A stretch of DNA of 64,000 nt, from the NCBI GenBank assembly GCA_035610365.1, contig CM069437.1, positions 54,460,093 to 54,524,092 of the forward strand, written 5' to 3'. The stretch comes from Aquatica leii (lineage: Eukaryota > Arthropoda > Insecta > Coleoptera > Lampyridae). The notes under the pieces were generated by a model. The model ran no database searches. It was not told the DNA's origin and saw only the letters and a list, made by a program, of their open reading frames with translations. This document shows, one piece after another, positions 1 to 11,984 of the stretch; within the stretch, counting starts at the first letter, position 1, and every line of letters starts with the position of its first letter. Both the position numbers and the translations under genes were made by a program.

Positions 1-167
1 ATGCAAGCTGCAATGTCTTGCGAAACGTCAGTTTGTTTGGGTTCACGAACGACAATACGGCAAAGGCCAAGTTCTACTTCTTGTTTTGGCTCTCAAGAAG
101 AGACTATGACCAAGCCTAAGTCTGGGTGTTTTACTACGACGCGGTCTAAGCCTAAAGTCGCTTATAA
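1..167 (+). repeat. Dispersed repeat family R1, copy A (cut by the window edge)
   Basis: Copy of a repeat present also at about 41451-41660 (+), 63471-63580 (-) and 63650-63873 (+). All copies share a block that begins with CTGAAGATG and a short stem, passes CGAAACGTC, and ends near CGCTTATAAT. This copy starts inside the block because the window begins there. Its frame is open for about 66 codons, but the other copies show that the conserved unit is the nucleotide sequence, and no protein family is recognisable. The stem flanked by CTGAAGA and CGAAAC resembles a hammerhead core (see findings). Such motifs are known at the ends of Penelope-like elements; assignment to that class is inference. 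Confidence 0.8.
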
Positions 168-640
168 TTTTACCAAATTTACTGTTATACAACAATTATG
201 ATGCATATATAAAACTTATAAAATGTTCAAATTTAATTTTTAATCGCGTATTTAGTAATAAAAAGTTAATGAAATTGGTACAGCAGGCAAATCACATACA
301 CTGTAACCGTAAATAATTGACGAGCGTTTGAATTTGGCGCGTCGTCAAACTAGTAACTTTGATTTTACAGCGTTGATTCAGTTTTGATGGATTTCTCAGT
401 TTGACTATTTATTCAGTGGTGTGCTTGTTTATATTTCGAATTTTTTGTTAGTATTTTAAAAGGCTTTTTTATTGCTCCATTTTCGACTGTACAGCTTTTA
501 CTTGATGTAAGTTAAAAATAATTTAGTTAACAAGAATATATCACATATTTTTAGATTATTGGAAATAACACCATACCTGTATTATTGAGGTTTATTTTCG
601 TTCGGGAATTAGCAATAAATAAAGAACGTGGGATTATTCC
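168..640. other. AT-rich spacer
   Basis: No gene, tRNA or clear repeat is visible here apart from short A/T runs. It separates the R1 fragment from the mariner-like remnant. Confidence 0.5.
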
Positions 641-649
641 TACCAAAAT

Positions 650-1107
650 TGCTACAAACAGTTTCGAGCAATTTCCCAAAGACGTATGGCGATGTCACGA
701 CGTAAGATCATTGGTCCGATTTTTTTAAATGAAAATATTAATGCAAACACTTATAGAGAATTAATTTTGGATCCGTTTATTAATGAATTACATGATGATA
801 AATTAGAGCATAGTTATTTCCATTATGACGGAGCCACCACTCGCTTTGCTAAAACAACATTAAATTATTTATGACAGTTTTTCGGTGACCGATTGATAAG
901 TGAAAATAGATGGCCTCCACGATCACCCGATTCAACCCCACTGGACTTTTTTATGTTTGGTTTTTTTAAAAATTAAGTACATTCACGGCATCTACATACT
1001 TTAGAAGAAATGCGATTACAGAAGCTGTTAACAGTATTACACTGGAAGTGTTACATAATATTTTTAACAATATTAAAAAAAAGAGTGAACTATATTTAAT
1101 ACAATAA
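650..1107 (+). pseudogene. Mariner/Tc1-like (DDE_3-type) transposase remnant, C-terminal part
   Basis: Conceptual translation from 686 gives the C-terminal catalytic half of an IS630/Tc1/mariner-type transposase. Diagnostic strings are YFHYDGATTRFA, matching the usual QQDGAPPH region that holds the second catalytic Asp, and WPPRSPDSTPLDFFMFG, matching the WPPRSPDLTPLDFFLWG block with the third acidic residue. The open frame stops at 874 (TGA) but the same frame continues past it, and a frameshift follows after about 970. The N-terminal helix-turn-helix half is absent. This is a dead fragment. A related remnant on the other strand lies at 24290-25060 and a possible N-terminal piece at 37380-37540. 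Family level is secure; the exact clade is not. Confidence 0.8.
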
Positions 1108-1744
1108 TTTTGCGCTTTAATAGCAGTATTGCTGTATAACTGCTTTTCTCTTATTTTATAACTGAGGGTTTGTGTCCTTTTACTTAACAGTTATATTGGA
1201 ACTTTTGTTATAAGCAATCTGATGCAGAAAGCAAAATTGTTACATAATATTACTAATACAGTAATTATATAACGTAGTCACATACTTTATTAAAACAGTT
1301 GTATAAAACAGTTCTAAAGTGATAAATGACATAGCTACATAGCTATTATAAATCAATTAATATTTGTAAGGGGTGAATGTCTTATAACCAATATTTATAA
1401 ACGTTTACAAAACACTTTTATACTAATCTCATAAGCAGTTTTATAATTTTGTTGTAACAACGTTCTAAACATCGATTTAAAAAACAATTTTGAATAGATA
1501 ACAAAATAATCCTCCAGACAACTTTAATAGAACCATTTTACATTTAGAGAGCAACAACATAACTACAATAAAATTGAAAAGTTTTCTAACTTAAGAATTA
1601 TAAAACCACTTTGTTACTTGGGTAGATAGCGTATGCCACACTTTTTTCTAACACATTGATTTAAAATTAACGCAAGAAAAAATACTAATAATGCAAGTTA
1701 ATTAAACAAATTTTACTAAAAAAAATATTAAGAGTAAAAGTATA
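1108..1744. other. AT-rich intergenic sequence
   Basis: No coding or repeat signal recognised. The last bases hold an A run at 1736-1739 which, read on the minus strand, is a TTTT pol III stop for the adjacent tRNA. Confidence 0.5.
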
Positions 1745-1815
1745 TGCATCAGCCGGGAATCGAACCCGGGCCGCCCGCGTGGCAGGCGAGCATTCTACCA
1801 CTGAACCACTGATGC
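1745..1815 (-). tRNA. tRNA-Gly (GCC)
   Basis: A 71-nt cloverleaf. The acceptor stem GCATCAG/CTGATGC is fully paired with A as discriminator base. The anticodon loop carries GCC, and the T arm contains the B box GGTTCGATTCC. It is intronless and the encoded 3' end lacks CCA, as expected for a eukaryotic nuclear gene. It decodes GGC and GGU. A TTTT terminator lies a few bases downstream on the minus strand. The gene is identical to the plus-strand gene at 14885-14955. Confidence 0.97.
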
Positions 1816-3069
1816 TACAAGAAAAAGTGCAAATAAAACATTTTTGGTTCAACATATACCTATATACAACTTGCGTAATAAATTATACTGAGTCTAATTT
1901 ATTACATAAATAATACTTAAAACTGGAACATTGAAATTATGAAAAAAAAAACACTAATAACAACTTCCGGTTGTTTTAATTATTAAATCAGTAGTTCATA
2001 TTTTTTATTTTTACGTTATCGTTTGAAGATACTAACTATATAAAAAAAAAACAATTTAAAAAGTATAAACGTTTACAAGTTTTCAAATTGTTATAATGTT
2101 TATAAAACGTTAATCATTTTCGATTTATTTATAATTACTTTGGTTTTTTATCTAATCTTAAATACCTAATTATTTATGTCTACAAACATTTTAAACAAAA
2201 TCAGTATCTTATTTATTATTAAAAACATTTTTTTAAAACTAGTTTTACGTTTTTGTTAGATCTAGAATAATAAAAATAAGTAAGTATATTTTACATAATT
2301 TTGTTTTAATATGTAAATAGCTATAAAGATAAAAACGTTAAAAGCTGATTTACACCTGAGAAATTCAAATAAGTTACGAATATAGCGCGAGCTAAAAACT
2401 ACAACGTATAACATTGTAAGGTAAACAATGTTAATGCAGGAATTTGCTGACATTAAAAATAAATGTAAGGTTATCACATACAATCTAGCTAAATTAAGTT
2501 GTTATTCTAAGAAGTTCACATCCTTCCGAGTACACTAAAATCAAGATAACGTATTTACAAATGTTGAAATGAGGCCAGTCAAAATGCGTACTTGAATAAA
2601 TAAATCACACTGCAAAAATAAAGCTAAATATGCAAAACTTTTTTTGATTATTTTAATTATTGGTACATAGCAAGAACTTAGCGTCAAAGTACACTAACTA
2701 CAAAATTTGCATTTTTCAGAAATAAGAGAAAACTGTATATTTGTTGTTGTTACTTTGCTATTAAAATCATGTAATTTAAAACGATGCTTACCAAAAAATT
2801 ACTGTGTACAGTTTATTTAGTTTCAAAAAGAATACATTCATCTAGATAAATAATTTGTATTAGATATTGTCAAAAAAAAGTTTTGACCAGTTAATATTGA
2901 GATAACGTTTTTTTGAGATTTAGCTAAGTACTTGTTTGCAATAGCATTAAAATCGTGATATTCTACTCAAAATAAATTTAAAAAAATTATTGAAGTAAAA
3001 TAGATGCTTATTACAAAAGTAGCACAAATGCATACAAAAGAAAAGTATGTTTAATGATAACATTGTAAA
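1816..3069. other. AT-rich intergenic sequence
   Basis: Long A/T-dominated stretch with short open frames only. None resembles a known protein and I see no repeat shared with the rest of the window. Confidence 0.5.
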
Positions 3070-4160
3070 GTAAGATTAATCTGCCTCATCTTGATTCTGA
3101 TGTCTTTCTTTCAGTTGATAGTAAAAAAAAAGTGATATGGCTCTTTTATTATATCTTTTTGACAAAGTTCGTGCAAGCCAGCTAACTTTTTTTTTAATCA
3201 ACAGGAATAGGACTGTTGCACTTTTCCCTAAGTTCTACATTCGGGATGGCAAATAATCTAACCTGTCGTCTTTGAATTTTAAATTTATTAAAATATGTCA
3301 CTTTAAAATCATATTTAAAATAAATATTTTCTCTATCTTGTTTTCTGTATTGAACCCAGATTACAACTAGTCATCTTACATTTTCTCCATTAGAATCGAT
3401 TTTTTAATTTTTATGCTTTTTCATCTGAGTTTTTCATGTACTTAAATAAGCAAGAAGCCCCACAACCAGCTAATGCTTCGTGCCAAACAAAATTTTTTGC
3501 CGTACGGTATGCAACATTGTAAACTGTTAAGTTTTATAAGACAAACCGACTCTTATAAAATATTACTCTTGTTTTTATTTGGGGGCAGTAACAAACAGCC
3601 TCGAAAATGAATTGTAAAAAATGAAGTTCATTTTTAATTGCATTTTCTTTAACAATATTTTTCAATTCGCTTGCATTTTTTTTCCTGTGCAAATGTTTTT
3701 TGTATTCCACACCTTAGTTAACTTTTCTTCAACGCTTAAATGACTGTATACATAAATCGTAAATTGCGTAAGAATGTGAAATGCAATATTAAAACTAGTA
3801 GCATTTCTAGTTTAACGTCGTCACTATGACACTTCTCTATGTACACCACATATATTTTTGTAAGGTTAAGGTCTCCAAGTAAGTATTCTTTTCAGGTATC
3901 TTTTGTATTGTAATGAGAAGGAATTCTTTCAAAGGAAGTGATATGATCAAAAATATTATTTTTTGAGATTTCTGTGACATGCTTCCCTATTTTATCTTCC
4001 TCGACGATGTTTTCTTCATTCTTTGCTCTAATTATATTTTCTATACCAGTATTTGAAATATTTTAGGTTGTGAGAAAAAAACTTTTGACAAACTTGTGTT
4101 TTTTATTGTTTTTTACCAAATTAAAAATTTTGGTGTTCTGCCTTCTTGAAATTGTACTTG
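3070..4160 (-). pseudogene. DUF7869-like transposase-type gene remnant (copy 1)
   Basis: Read on the minus strand with several frame changes, this stretch follows the order seen in the arthropod family often annotated as DUF7869. It has a region ending in SFERIPSHYNTKDT (family pattern FPxVxSHYCR), then a Y-x-K-C segment, then FVWHEALAGCGAS (pattern for the W-x-E-x-x-A-x-R-G block), then FAIPNVELREKC and a C-terminal ELCQKDIIKEPYHFF, like the family's KxMCQKGIIPxPYH tail. Stops and shifts are frequent, so it is dead. It abuts the Tigger remnant just downstream in coordinates. Related remnants are at 51649-55058 and 57480-58195. Family membership rests on my recall of these motifs; the molecular function of the family is not established here. 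Confidence 0.6.
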
Positions 4161-5520
4161 CAGTTCAAGTAACATATTGTTGCACATCAATATTACCAAA
4201 TTGCAAGTAATCTGTTAAATCTTCTGCAACACTTATGTTGATTTCTATTGTCATTCAATCCTCGAATTCGCTAGTCGTCATATCGTGCGGCTGAATGTTT
4301 GAATTTTAGTTTTGTTTTTAAAAACGTACAGTGTTTGAAATAATTTATAATCGCTGTGTCAGATACTTGGTTCCAGGACGTGGTAGTAAGATGTAAAGCA
4401 TCTAATAAATTTGTTTATTTAGCTAGATTATTTGCACTAATATGTTGCATATCCTTCATATGCTAAAACGCATTTGTTTTCGATAATACTCTTTTAAGGT
4501 TCTTATAATTATAATTCGCACTTCTGTATTATAGGAGTTGTATTGGCTGGTAAAGAAATAACTTTATATTTTTTAAATGACAATTAACTTTATGTGCAGT
4601 GGTATTGGCTACTAAAAATGCAATTTTGTGATCCAGAGTATTGTCTCACTTTAATAACCATTCATCAAAAATTAAGGTCATCCAGGCATTGGTATTTAAG
4701 TAGTATTTTTTTTACTCTTTTAAAACAACTCGGATTTTTAATTTTGTTAATCATTAACAGTTTTTCATTTTTACTTGACATATTTGCGCAACACAAAACT
4801 GCTAACGCTTTTTTGACATCTTAGACTCCTTTGCATTATGATTTCTAAACATGTATGTATTGCAACGAATTTTAAATCTAATTTATTTAAAACTAAATAT
4901 TTACACGCAGAACTATACGTTACTTAAAATCCAACACTTACACTAATTTATATATTACTATTACTAATCCGCGCTTTTTAATTTTATTTAAAGCAATAAC
5001 TTCGTGAACGTTTCAGTAGAATCTGGGAATGCGCAAAAATACAGATCAGTCTCGTCTGCATTAAAAACATTATTCGGAGTAAATTCCGAAGCAATTTTGT
5101 ACCATTTATTTTTGATCCAGTTTTGTGCATTATTGAAACTAGCATCTTTTTGCTCGCCATGTGTTCGTTTGTATAGGATGTTTTCCCTTTTCTTCAAGCA
5201 ATGAAACCATCTTGTTCAGATGCAACAATTTTTTTTCCATTTTCTTTGCTTCTTCTGCTTTCTGGTGCATCAACGAGCCATCTACACGTGCATTTGTTTT
5301 ACGCACATTAGCAAACCACAGTTTCAATGCAGAATCCACTTAATTGTCTTTCTTAGTGCAATTTCTTTTAGTGCTTAAATTCTCATTTTTCGATTTCAAC
5401 AAGGTTTTTTTAAAATTTCACATAAAATTGGCTGCAAAATTTTTAATTTCCCAGCAGCATTCCGTTGACTTGTTTTTTAAATGCCAGAATACGTTTAGTC
5501 ATCTTACTAGTAATCAATTT
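4160..5520 (-). pseudogene. Pogo/Tigger-type transposase pseudogene, near full length
   Basis: On the minus strand the order is that of CENP-B-like pogo transposases. An N-terminal helix-turn-helix residue is near 5400-5500. The CENP-B HTH region contains LKLWFANVRKTNARVDGSLM (5339 downwards). The DDE_1 start is NVFNADETDLYFCAFPD, giving the first catalytic Asp in NADET. Then come VLCCANMSSKNEKLLMI, ANTTPIIQ (from the PPNTT block) and ALHLTTTSWNQVSDTAI near the C-terminus. The reading needs several frame switches, and stops break the DDE domain. The reaction would be cut-and-paste transposition into TA. No terminal repeats were found around it. A pogo-type MITE with TA duplication lies at 12954-13545 and another Tigger fragment at 41654-42272. 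Confidence 0.82.
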
Positions 5521-5717
5521 GTTGATACATTTTGATAGATTGGAACTTTCTTCAACAACCACAAACTGAAATTCAAATAGTTAAATTTTTGCTATACCAT
5601 TTAGTATTTCCAATATTTTTATATATTGTACATATTATAAAAATTTTAGTATTTTAAGCAATTCGAGTTTTATGACATATAGAGTGTGATACATTTTTTG
5701 TGCTTCCATCCGTTTTG

Positions 5718-5850
5718 ATAAAAGTGTAGTAGAACTTTACAACTAAAAGTTGATACTAATAATCATTAATTAGTTAAACATCATCGGTTAATCTGTCCGA
5801 TTTATTAACATACACCATTATCTGTGTTATTGTTTGGAATAACAATGACA
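5718..5850 (+). repeat. Direct repeat, first copy (partner 6298-6400)
   Basis: The two copies share AAAGTGTAGTAGAA, then AATAATCATT and a terminal block ending in TATCTGTG/TATCTGTTTTATTG. They bracket the palindromic repeat at 5985-6215. No coding content. Confidence 0.55.
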
Positions 5851-5984
5851 ATCTTTTTTTAAACAAATTTGCTTATATTTTACCAATCCTAAAAAGAACA
5901 ATAGTTTTATTTCCATTTAAGTTAATTTGTAATAATGCTATGTAATTGTCAAATTAATTTCAAAGACAATTAAATATCGTCATT

Positions 5985-6215
5985 ACAGGTTTCAGTTTTA
6001 TTAACATGTCATAAAATTTTATTAAAAATTTATACTTAAATAACTGTTTTTAGTAAATTTACGCCGTAAAGATCGGCACAACAAATTATGTGTATCACAC
6101 GCTCTAAAAGTAATTTGAGAGTATTCGCATTTTGTAGACCTCGGCTTAACTTCGGCCAACAAATATGCTCATGCTTGCAAAATAGCACTTTCTGGACTAC
6201 TGATACAAGTAACTG
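5985..6215 (+). repeat. Palindromic dispersed repeat R2, copy 1
   Basis: Shares with 14187-14370 the series TTACAGGTTTCA, TTAAATAACTGTTTTTA, TGTGTATCACACG and GAGTATT. The centre is a palindrome around ACCTCGGC...GCCGAAGT, and the flanking arms are imperfect inverted copies of each other. This is the architecture of a non-autonomous fold-back or MITE-type element. No superfamily could be assigned because target duplications are not obvious. The minus-strand open frame over it (6036-6263) is taken to be incidental. Confidence 0.6.
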
Positions 6216-6297
6216 TTTCTTGTTTTTGTCCAATTTGATGTAGGTATTTTCCAAGCAGCGCAATCAATCGGAAATTTGGTTTTTCTACCCTAGACTA

Positions 6298-6400
6298 GTA
6301 AAGTGTAGTAGAATTTTATAACTTGAACTTAGCACCAATAATCATTCATTTAATATGTTTTCTGTCATTTTTCACTATTATCTGTTTTATTGGTTGAGTT
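6298..6400 (+). repeat. Direct repeat, second copy (partner 5718-5850)
   Basis: Diverged second copy of the block described at 5718. Together they suggest a pair of related insertions, or one element split by the R2 palindrome. Confidence 0.5.
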
Positions 6401-9400
6401 CGGTGTTACGTGCAAAAGTTGGAAAAATGACAACTGCCTGAAATAAAGTAACATCAACGAAGTTTTGCTGGTGAAGACGGGGTGGGTTATATTCCGAAAT
6501 TCCGTGATTGCTTGGAAAACTTGAATGAAAACAAACACAAAAAGTCAAATCAATAGGCGCCAGGTTCTTCTGGTTCTTGTCAATCACAAGCGCGCTCCTG
6601 TTGGATACAGTCTAAATGAACTTACCTTAATAGAGTGTATCTCACTAAAATCTGAAATAAACTTAAATTTTACATAACGCGAAGGCCGACGGAATTAAAA
6701 GCTTGTTTACAATAACAACTTAACATTTATTTGAACAAAAAAAATTATTCAAAACAAGAAAATAAAACATACAATAAAAACCTATTTAAATTAACGCATA
6801 ATAATTTAAAAAAAATTAAATAAACATAAAAGCTAAAAAAACAAATTAAAGTAAATTGAATGATAGCATTAAAAAAACCAAACAAAAATTTAGAGAACTG
6901 AACAAACAAACAAAAAAATATAATAAAAAGAAACAATTAAAAATCTTAATTAACAAAGCGCGGCCGTGTGCGCTTTATATAGATATTAATTAAATAGAAA
7001 GTAAAGTAAATTTGTCTATTTTAAAACCAGGATAAAAATTTTAATAGTAAATTTTCCGGGTAACGTCCAACAAATTTTTAACACAACGAAATTTTGTTAC
7101 ATAGTTTTGACAAATACTTATAATAATCATTTATTAATTACATTATCGATAAAATCGTTAATTTGCAACACTAATTTTTCTAAAAAACCAAAGCTTTTAA
7201 AACACTTAAACGCGTAAATAAAATTCACAAACTTGAAGTAATTGGTACAAAATAAATACCTTAAATCGTCGTCGTCATAAATCCAGGAAAGAACTTGTGA
7301 TTGGATCCTGGGTGGCCAGATGTAATCAGGAAGAAACGTTAAAGGGTGCCCCTCCCCCCCAGAAGACTATGTACTGTTGGAAGGTTCTCAATAACTGCCA
7401 CCAAGACGAAGATATAACCGTGTCGTACCACTTGACGAGCACGGCTCTACATTACGTAAGATAAAACTTAAAGCGCGTGACATTCTCTCAAAAGCCGTAG
7501 ATTTTACGAATTAGGAAAAACAAAACTCCACTAACTGCACTAAAAATTCACGTTTCCTACATATTACTTGAGCGGCGTTACTTCATCTAAAGGGGATGAG
7601 TTTACCACCACAAAACCAACTAACTAACTATTTTTTTAAAGCATTTAGACGACTGTTAACCGACTGGCCTTAGCTTCTATTACCAAAATTACTTATATAT
7701 ATATAAAGTTATTCGTCTACCATTTCCACAATGGCTGTGTTCGAAACTTTATGAAAGAAAACCATATCTCCAAGAAGTGCAAAAAAGGCGCAAACAGATT
7801 TAATTACGTCACAAAAGTAGTGTTGGGACCGGCCCTTGCTTCTGTGTAAACTGTCAAATTGACATAATATCATATTCCATTACTATCACAAAGATTAGTT
7901 GTTTAGACTTGGATCATAAAACTGTCTAACAAATTAAAATAATGACTTATGTCCCACGTTATTTGATCAAACTCACACAAAAAAAACTAAGTACGACTGC
8001 ACTAAAAATGTTCTTAAAACAAAGCAAATATACTTAAAATAAACAAACTGCTAAAATATCTTTAATTACAATTATATCTCGGAAGAGATACATAAATTAC
8101 CACTGGAATTTTGATTAAACAACGGAAATGTCAAATAAACACAAAGACGGATGTACAAAATTTTATCCACAACTTTGAATTACAAAGTTGAATTTAAAAA
8201 AAAACGTAAAATAATTTCTTAAAATCGATCTAAAATTAATAAAACAAATTCAAAATACATAGAATGAATAACGTCAATAATAATACCAGGTCTTTCACGA
8301 AAGTAATCAAACAACTTTAAACGACGGTTACATCGGTTATTACTTCGCCGTTACGAGCACAAATTTAACAGATGTGAACTGCTGATTTTGTTATTCTTCC
8401 GGAATAAACAATCAAAAATAACCAGAAGTTTAGTTGTCAATCTTTAATCTAAAATACTGTATGTTTTCGCATTTCGATGATTTTATAAAAACGGTTTTAA
8501 AAAGATGAATACACAACAACAAATGGTGATTTGAAAAAAACCAAAGATTAGGTCAACGAAGTAGTACCAAGAGGAACATTGCGACTTTAGAAATTTTTTT
8601 ATAAAAGTTGCATTTGGTTCATAATAATGAACTGAGGGCAGGGCATCCACAAGTCAATTTGGATAAACAAGCAACGATTGCAGTGTGGTATTTAGTTAAT
8701 ATGTAGAGTTTTATGTAAAGTTTATTATCTGTCTATCCTTTGTCAGTAGCTATATTACCGTATAATTCTTATTACCGCACTGTTATGAACCAATGAATAA
8801 AATTCCATCTATAAACGATTTTGTATAGCTTCAAATGAAATCGTTAACTACTATTGATTTAACTATCATGCACGACTAGTAGATATAACAACGGGTTAGT
8901 TCGTATATTTTAGTTTTTAAATCATTTTACCTCGATAATGCTCTTGCTTGCTTAGGTTGCTCGTTAAATGTCTCAATTATTAATGGGCCCATTACCAACC
9001 TTATTGCTTAAATAGTTATTTTTTGCATAACAAATTAATAAAAACCACGCTATAATAAAAATAACTTGACAGGGCTGTTACTAGACGACTTAATATTAGC
9101 CAATCTTTAGAATGGGACATCTTATACTGAATAAGACATAAAACAATGTTACTGAATAGAAGATATAGCGTTGTATCTTGACTTGTGAGAGAAAGAAGTT
9201 TTAACGTTATAAGAATGTTTAAAGACACAAATGGGTTTCCTGATAAGTGTTCTGTTTGTGAACACTTATTTATTATTTTTCTTCCTAAGATCTGATTGGT
9301 TGTATTAATGGTAGCCATATTAGCTTAAGTTTAAGTTATCGGATAATCCTCTGCAAGTACTACATGTTGTTCCAGGGTTAATTTCAGATATTTTGTAGAG

Positions 9401-9800
9401 GATTTCATCCATAAAATTATAATACTACCAATGTTGGGTATCTTTTTTGAAAATACTGTTTTGTTTCAATACTTTTGTATGTAGCTAAGAGTCTTTTTTG
9501 TTTAGTATCGCATTGTTAGATTGACACGTCTAAACAAGTACTTTCTTTAATTGCATTAGCAATGTTTTGCCAGACATGCTTTTTAACACTATATCGAAAG
9601 TCATTATTACATTTTATATATAAATCAATTAATTACAATATGCTGTTTTTAGACTGGGTCTTATCTATGAGATCACTGTTATGTGAAGAATGTGTTTTTA
9701 GACTGCTTTATACTTGGGTCATATTCACATGAGAAACCGAGACGCTTAAATTTTGCCTTGTCGTTTGTAAGAAAAACTTTACATATACTTTTAAAAAATA
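6401..9800. other. Intergenic region, no supported gene
   Basis: No protein family, tRNA or structured repeat recognised. Between about 7270 and 7860 base composition is less AT-rich. A GGACCGGCCCTTG string at 7814-7828 resembles the outer end of hAT elements of the ZMYM1-like group, so a transposon edge may lie there; no partner end was found. An open frame of 100 codons (9016-9318, minus) has no recognisable motif. Confidence 0.45.
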
Positions 9801-9812
9801 CAAACAAAACTT

Positions 9813-9920
9813 ACTCTTGAATGTATACAAATTTATATGCCTTAAAATTTCTTCCGCGCATAGACTCGCAAACTGACAAATATTGCAGATGTACTGCATT
9901 GGTTTTTGACTTTCGGTCAT
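9813..9920 (-). CDS. Possible first exon of a C2H2-type zinc-finger protein
   Basis: An ATG at 9920-9918 (minus strand) in AAAATG context opens a frame containing YICNICQFASLCAEEILRHI. This has the Cys-x2-Cys-x12-His spacing of a C2H2 finger start, but no second His follows in the expected place. Immediately after, the DNA reads AAGA|GTAAGT, an excellent 5' splice donor at about 9812, so the frame beyond it is probably intron. No acceptor or second exon was identified downstream. It could be a genuine short exon, a piece of a transposon-linked gene, or chance. Confidence 0.25.
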
Positions 9921-10190
9921 TTTAAATATTAATTAACAACATATAAAACACCTATTGGATAATTGATTCTCACACCACCTTAACAATAGTTAATCTCCAA
10001 CCAACTCAAACCATAACCTAACCACATTTAATATAAATTTAATAGCCGATAACAGTTTTTAGAGCACATGATCTGAGATGTAGGTCGAAATACTTCAAGC
10101 AAATTGAGGTTCGTCGAATGCGTCTGATATAGAATAAACAAACGATTCGAATATATACGTCGATTTTTTCAATTTGCCATAAAATACTAT

Positions 10191-11984
10191 TTACCATGAG
10201 TGTAATTTTTTGTTAACTAAATTGAATTTCTCTAAAATTTCTTCCCAAAAAATAATTAAAATTGCGGTATCGAGTTTTGCCAGTTTATTAAATAAATTTC
10301 GTGCCTCATTTCGAAAATCGACTTTCTCACCCTCATTTTCACTTAAACTTTTGAAAATTTTCATAATATTATCATAATTATTTTTTAAAGCTTTGACAGC
10401 ATCATAGTGACATGACCATCTGGTCTGGCTTAAACTTTTTAATGTGAATTTTAGTTTTGTTTCGCGAGTTAGAAGTTCCCATCTATGGGTCAAAGCAGAA
10501 AAGAAAACGTATATTTTTTGCACAACTCCAAAAAAGTTCACTATTTCGGTTACAACCTTAACGGATTCTTGACCAACTAGGTTAAGGGAATGCGTAGCAC
10601 ACGGCACATAATCCGCGGATTTATTTTGTTGTTGTAGTAGTGCTTGTACACCATTGTAGTGACTCGCCATATTAGCAGCGTTGTCATAAGACTGCCCCCT
10701 ACAATTATCCAGTGAGAGTCCATTTGTTTCTAAAAAGTCTTGTAGAATATTAAATAAATATAAGCCAGTACGACTACTAATTTTAATCAATGATACACAT
10801 CTTTCATACACTTTTCCCCGAAAACAGTAACGTAATACAATAGCAAGTTAGTCATCATGAGACAGATCTGGGGTTGAATCCAGCACAATTGAATAGTACT
10901 TTGTGTCGTCTGTATTTATTTGAGTAATAAGTTGTTTAATTATCTGTTTTCCCATAATCTCAATTATTTCTTCATATACTGTTTTTGATAAATATGATAT
11001 TATTGGTTTTGGTCGCAGTTCTAGTTTTTCAATATGATCACGAATGAATGGGTCGTACTCTGCCAATAGTTCCAGAGCACCCATAAAATTACCATTATGT
11101 GGAGAATCAAATATTTCCTCGGAACCTCTGAATGCTAAGCCCCTTATACTCACAAATTTTATCACTGCAATAACCCGTTTTAGGACATTGTGATAATATT
11201 CTGTTTCTTTCCTTAGCTGCTGCTAAAGTTACTTGTCTATAACCGACTTATTTTCTCTTCGTGTCAACCACACTAACATTGAATTCTTATATTCATTGGA
11301 ATTTTCGTGATTTTCTAAACAAGTTCCTATGTGTTTCCAATCAGAAAATCCGGCTGTGTATTGAGAATGGGTTTTAGAAAAAACACTACCAATGCTGGTT
11401 AAATAACATAACCACGACCTTTCCAGTAATTGGCCATTTTTCATTTTCTTAATGAAATATCTATTTAAAAATGATCTGTTTTGTTTTTTGTAATTCTTTA
11501 TTGAAGCTGAATATATATTTTTCGGATCTTTATTTTGAGAGTCTGTCATTTCATGTAGGAGGATGCCATTAATAAAATCATTATTTAGCAATACTGGCCA
11601 CAAGCCCACGTCAACATATTTCTCAAACTCGAACTCAATATTTTCTAAATATCTTTCCGCCTCGGTATTACTGTCCCCTTGCTGAACAACAATATCGTTC
11701 TTAGAAGGATCATAGGGTTGATGGTGGTCAAGTTCTTGCACATTTCCTTCATTGGTATTTTTTTCTTGATCTTGCGATTTTCCGCATCCTTTGGTTGGAT
11801 TTTCTTCGGCTAAGGTCCCTTCATTTTCGCTTGTTATTGAATTTGTAGCTATTACATTCCTGTCTTTATGTTCTGATTCTAATTTTAAAAAAGTTTCAAT
11901 TTTTGCACATTTCTTTCTTTCTTTTTCTCGATCTAACTGTAATTTTCGTTTTTCAGCTTCACTTCTATATTTTCTAGCAGACAT
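10191..11984 (-). pseudogene. hAT-superfamily transposase pseudogene (ZMYM1/TTF-type), three in-frame stops
   Basis: From the ATG at 11984 one reading frame runs to 10191, interrupted only by TAA at 11229-11231, TAG at 11223-11225 and TAA at 10848-10850; there is no frameshift. The product starts with a basic, coiled-coil-like N-terminus and an acidic linker. Next is a TTF-type zinc-finger-like region (FSDWKHIGTCLENHENS). Then comes the RNase H-like core, with VIKFVSIRGLAFRGS, YYSIVLDSTPDLSHDD (catalytic Asp in LDST), DNCRGQSYDNAANM (second Asp) and DYVPCATHSLNLVG. The C-terminal hATC dimerisation domain with the final Glu is missing, so the 3' part is deleted or truncated near 10190. It would catalyse cut-and-paste transposition with 8-bp duplications. 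The even frame and few stops indicate recent inactivation. Confidence 0.88.

Noticed and set aside
1-201. 66-codon open frame, also open in the other R1 copies
   Set aside because: The shared unit is a nucleotide repeat; frames differ in length, start and reading beyond the block, and no protein family fits.
7814-7830. hAT terminus GGACCGGCCCTTG
   Set aside because: No inward-facing partner end or duplication was found, so it is noted only within the intergenic entry.
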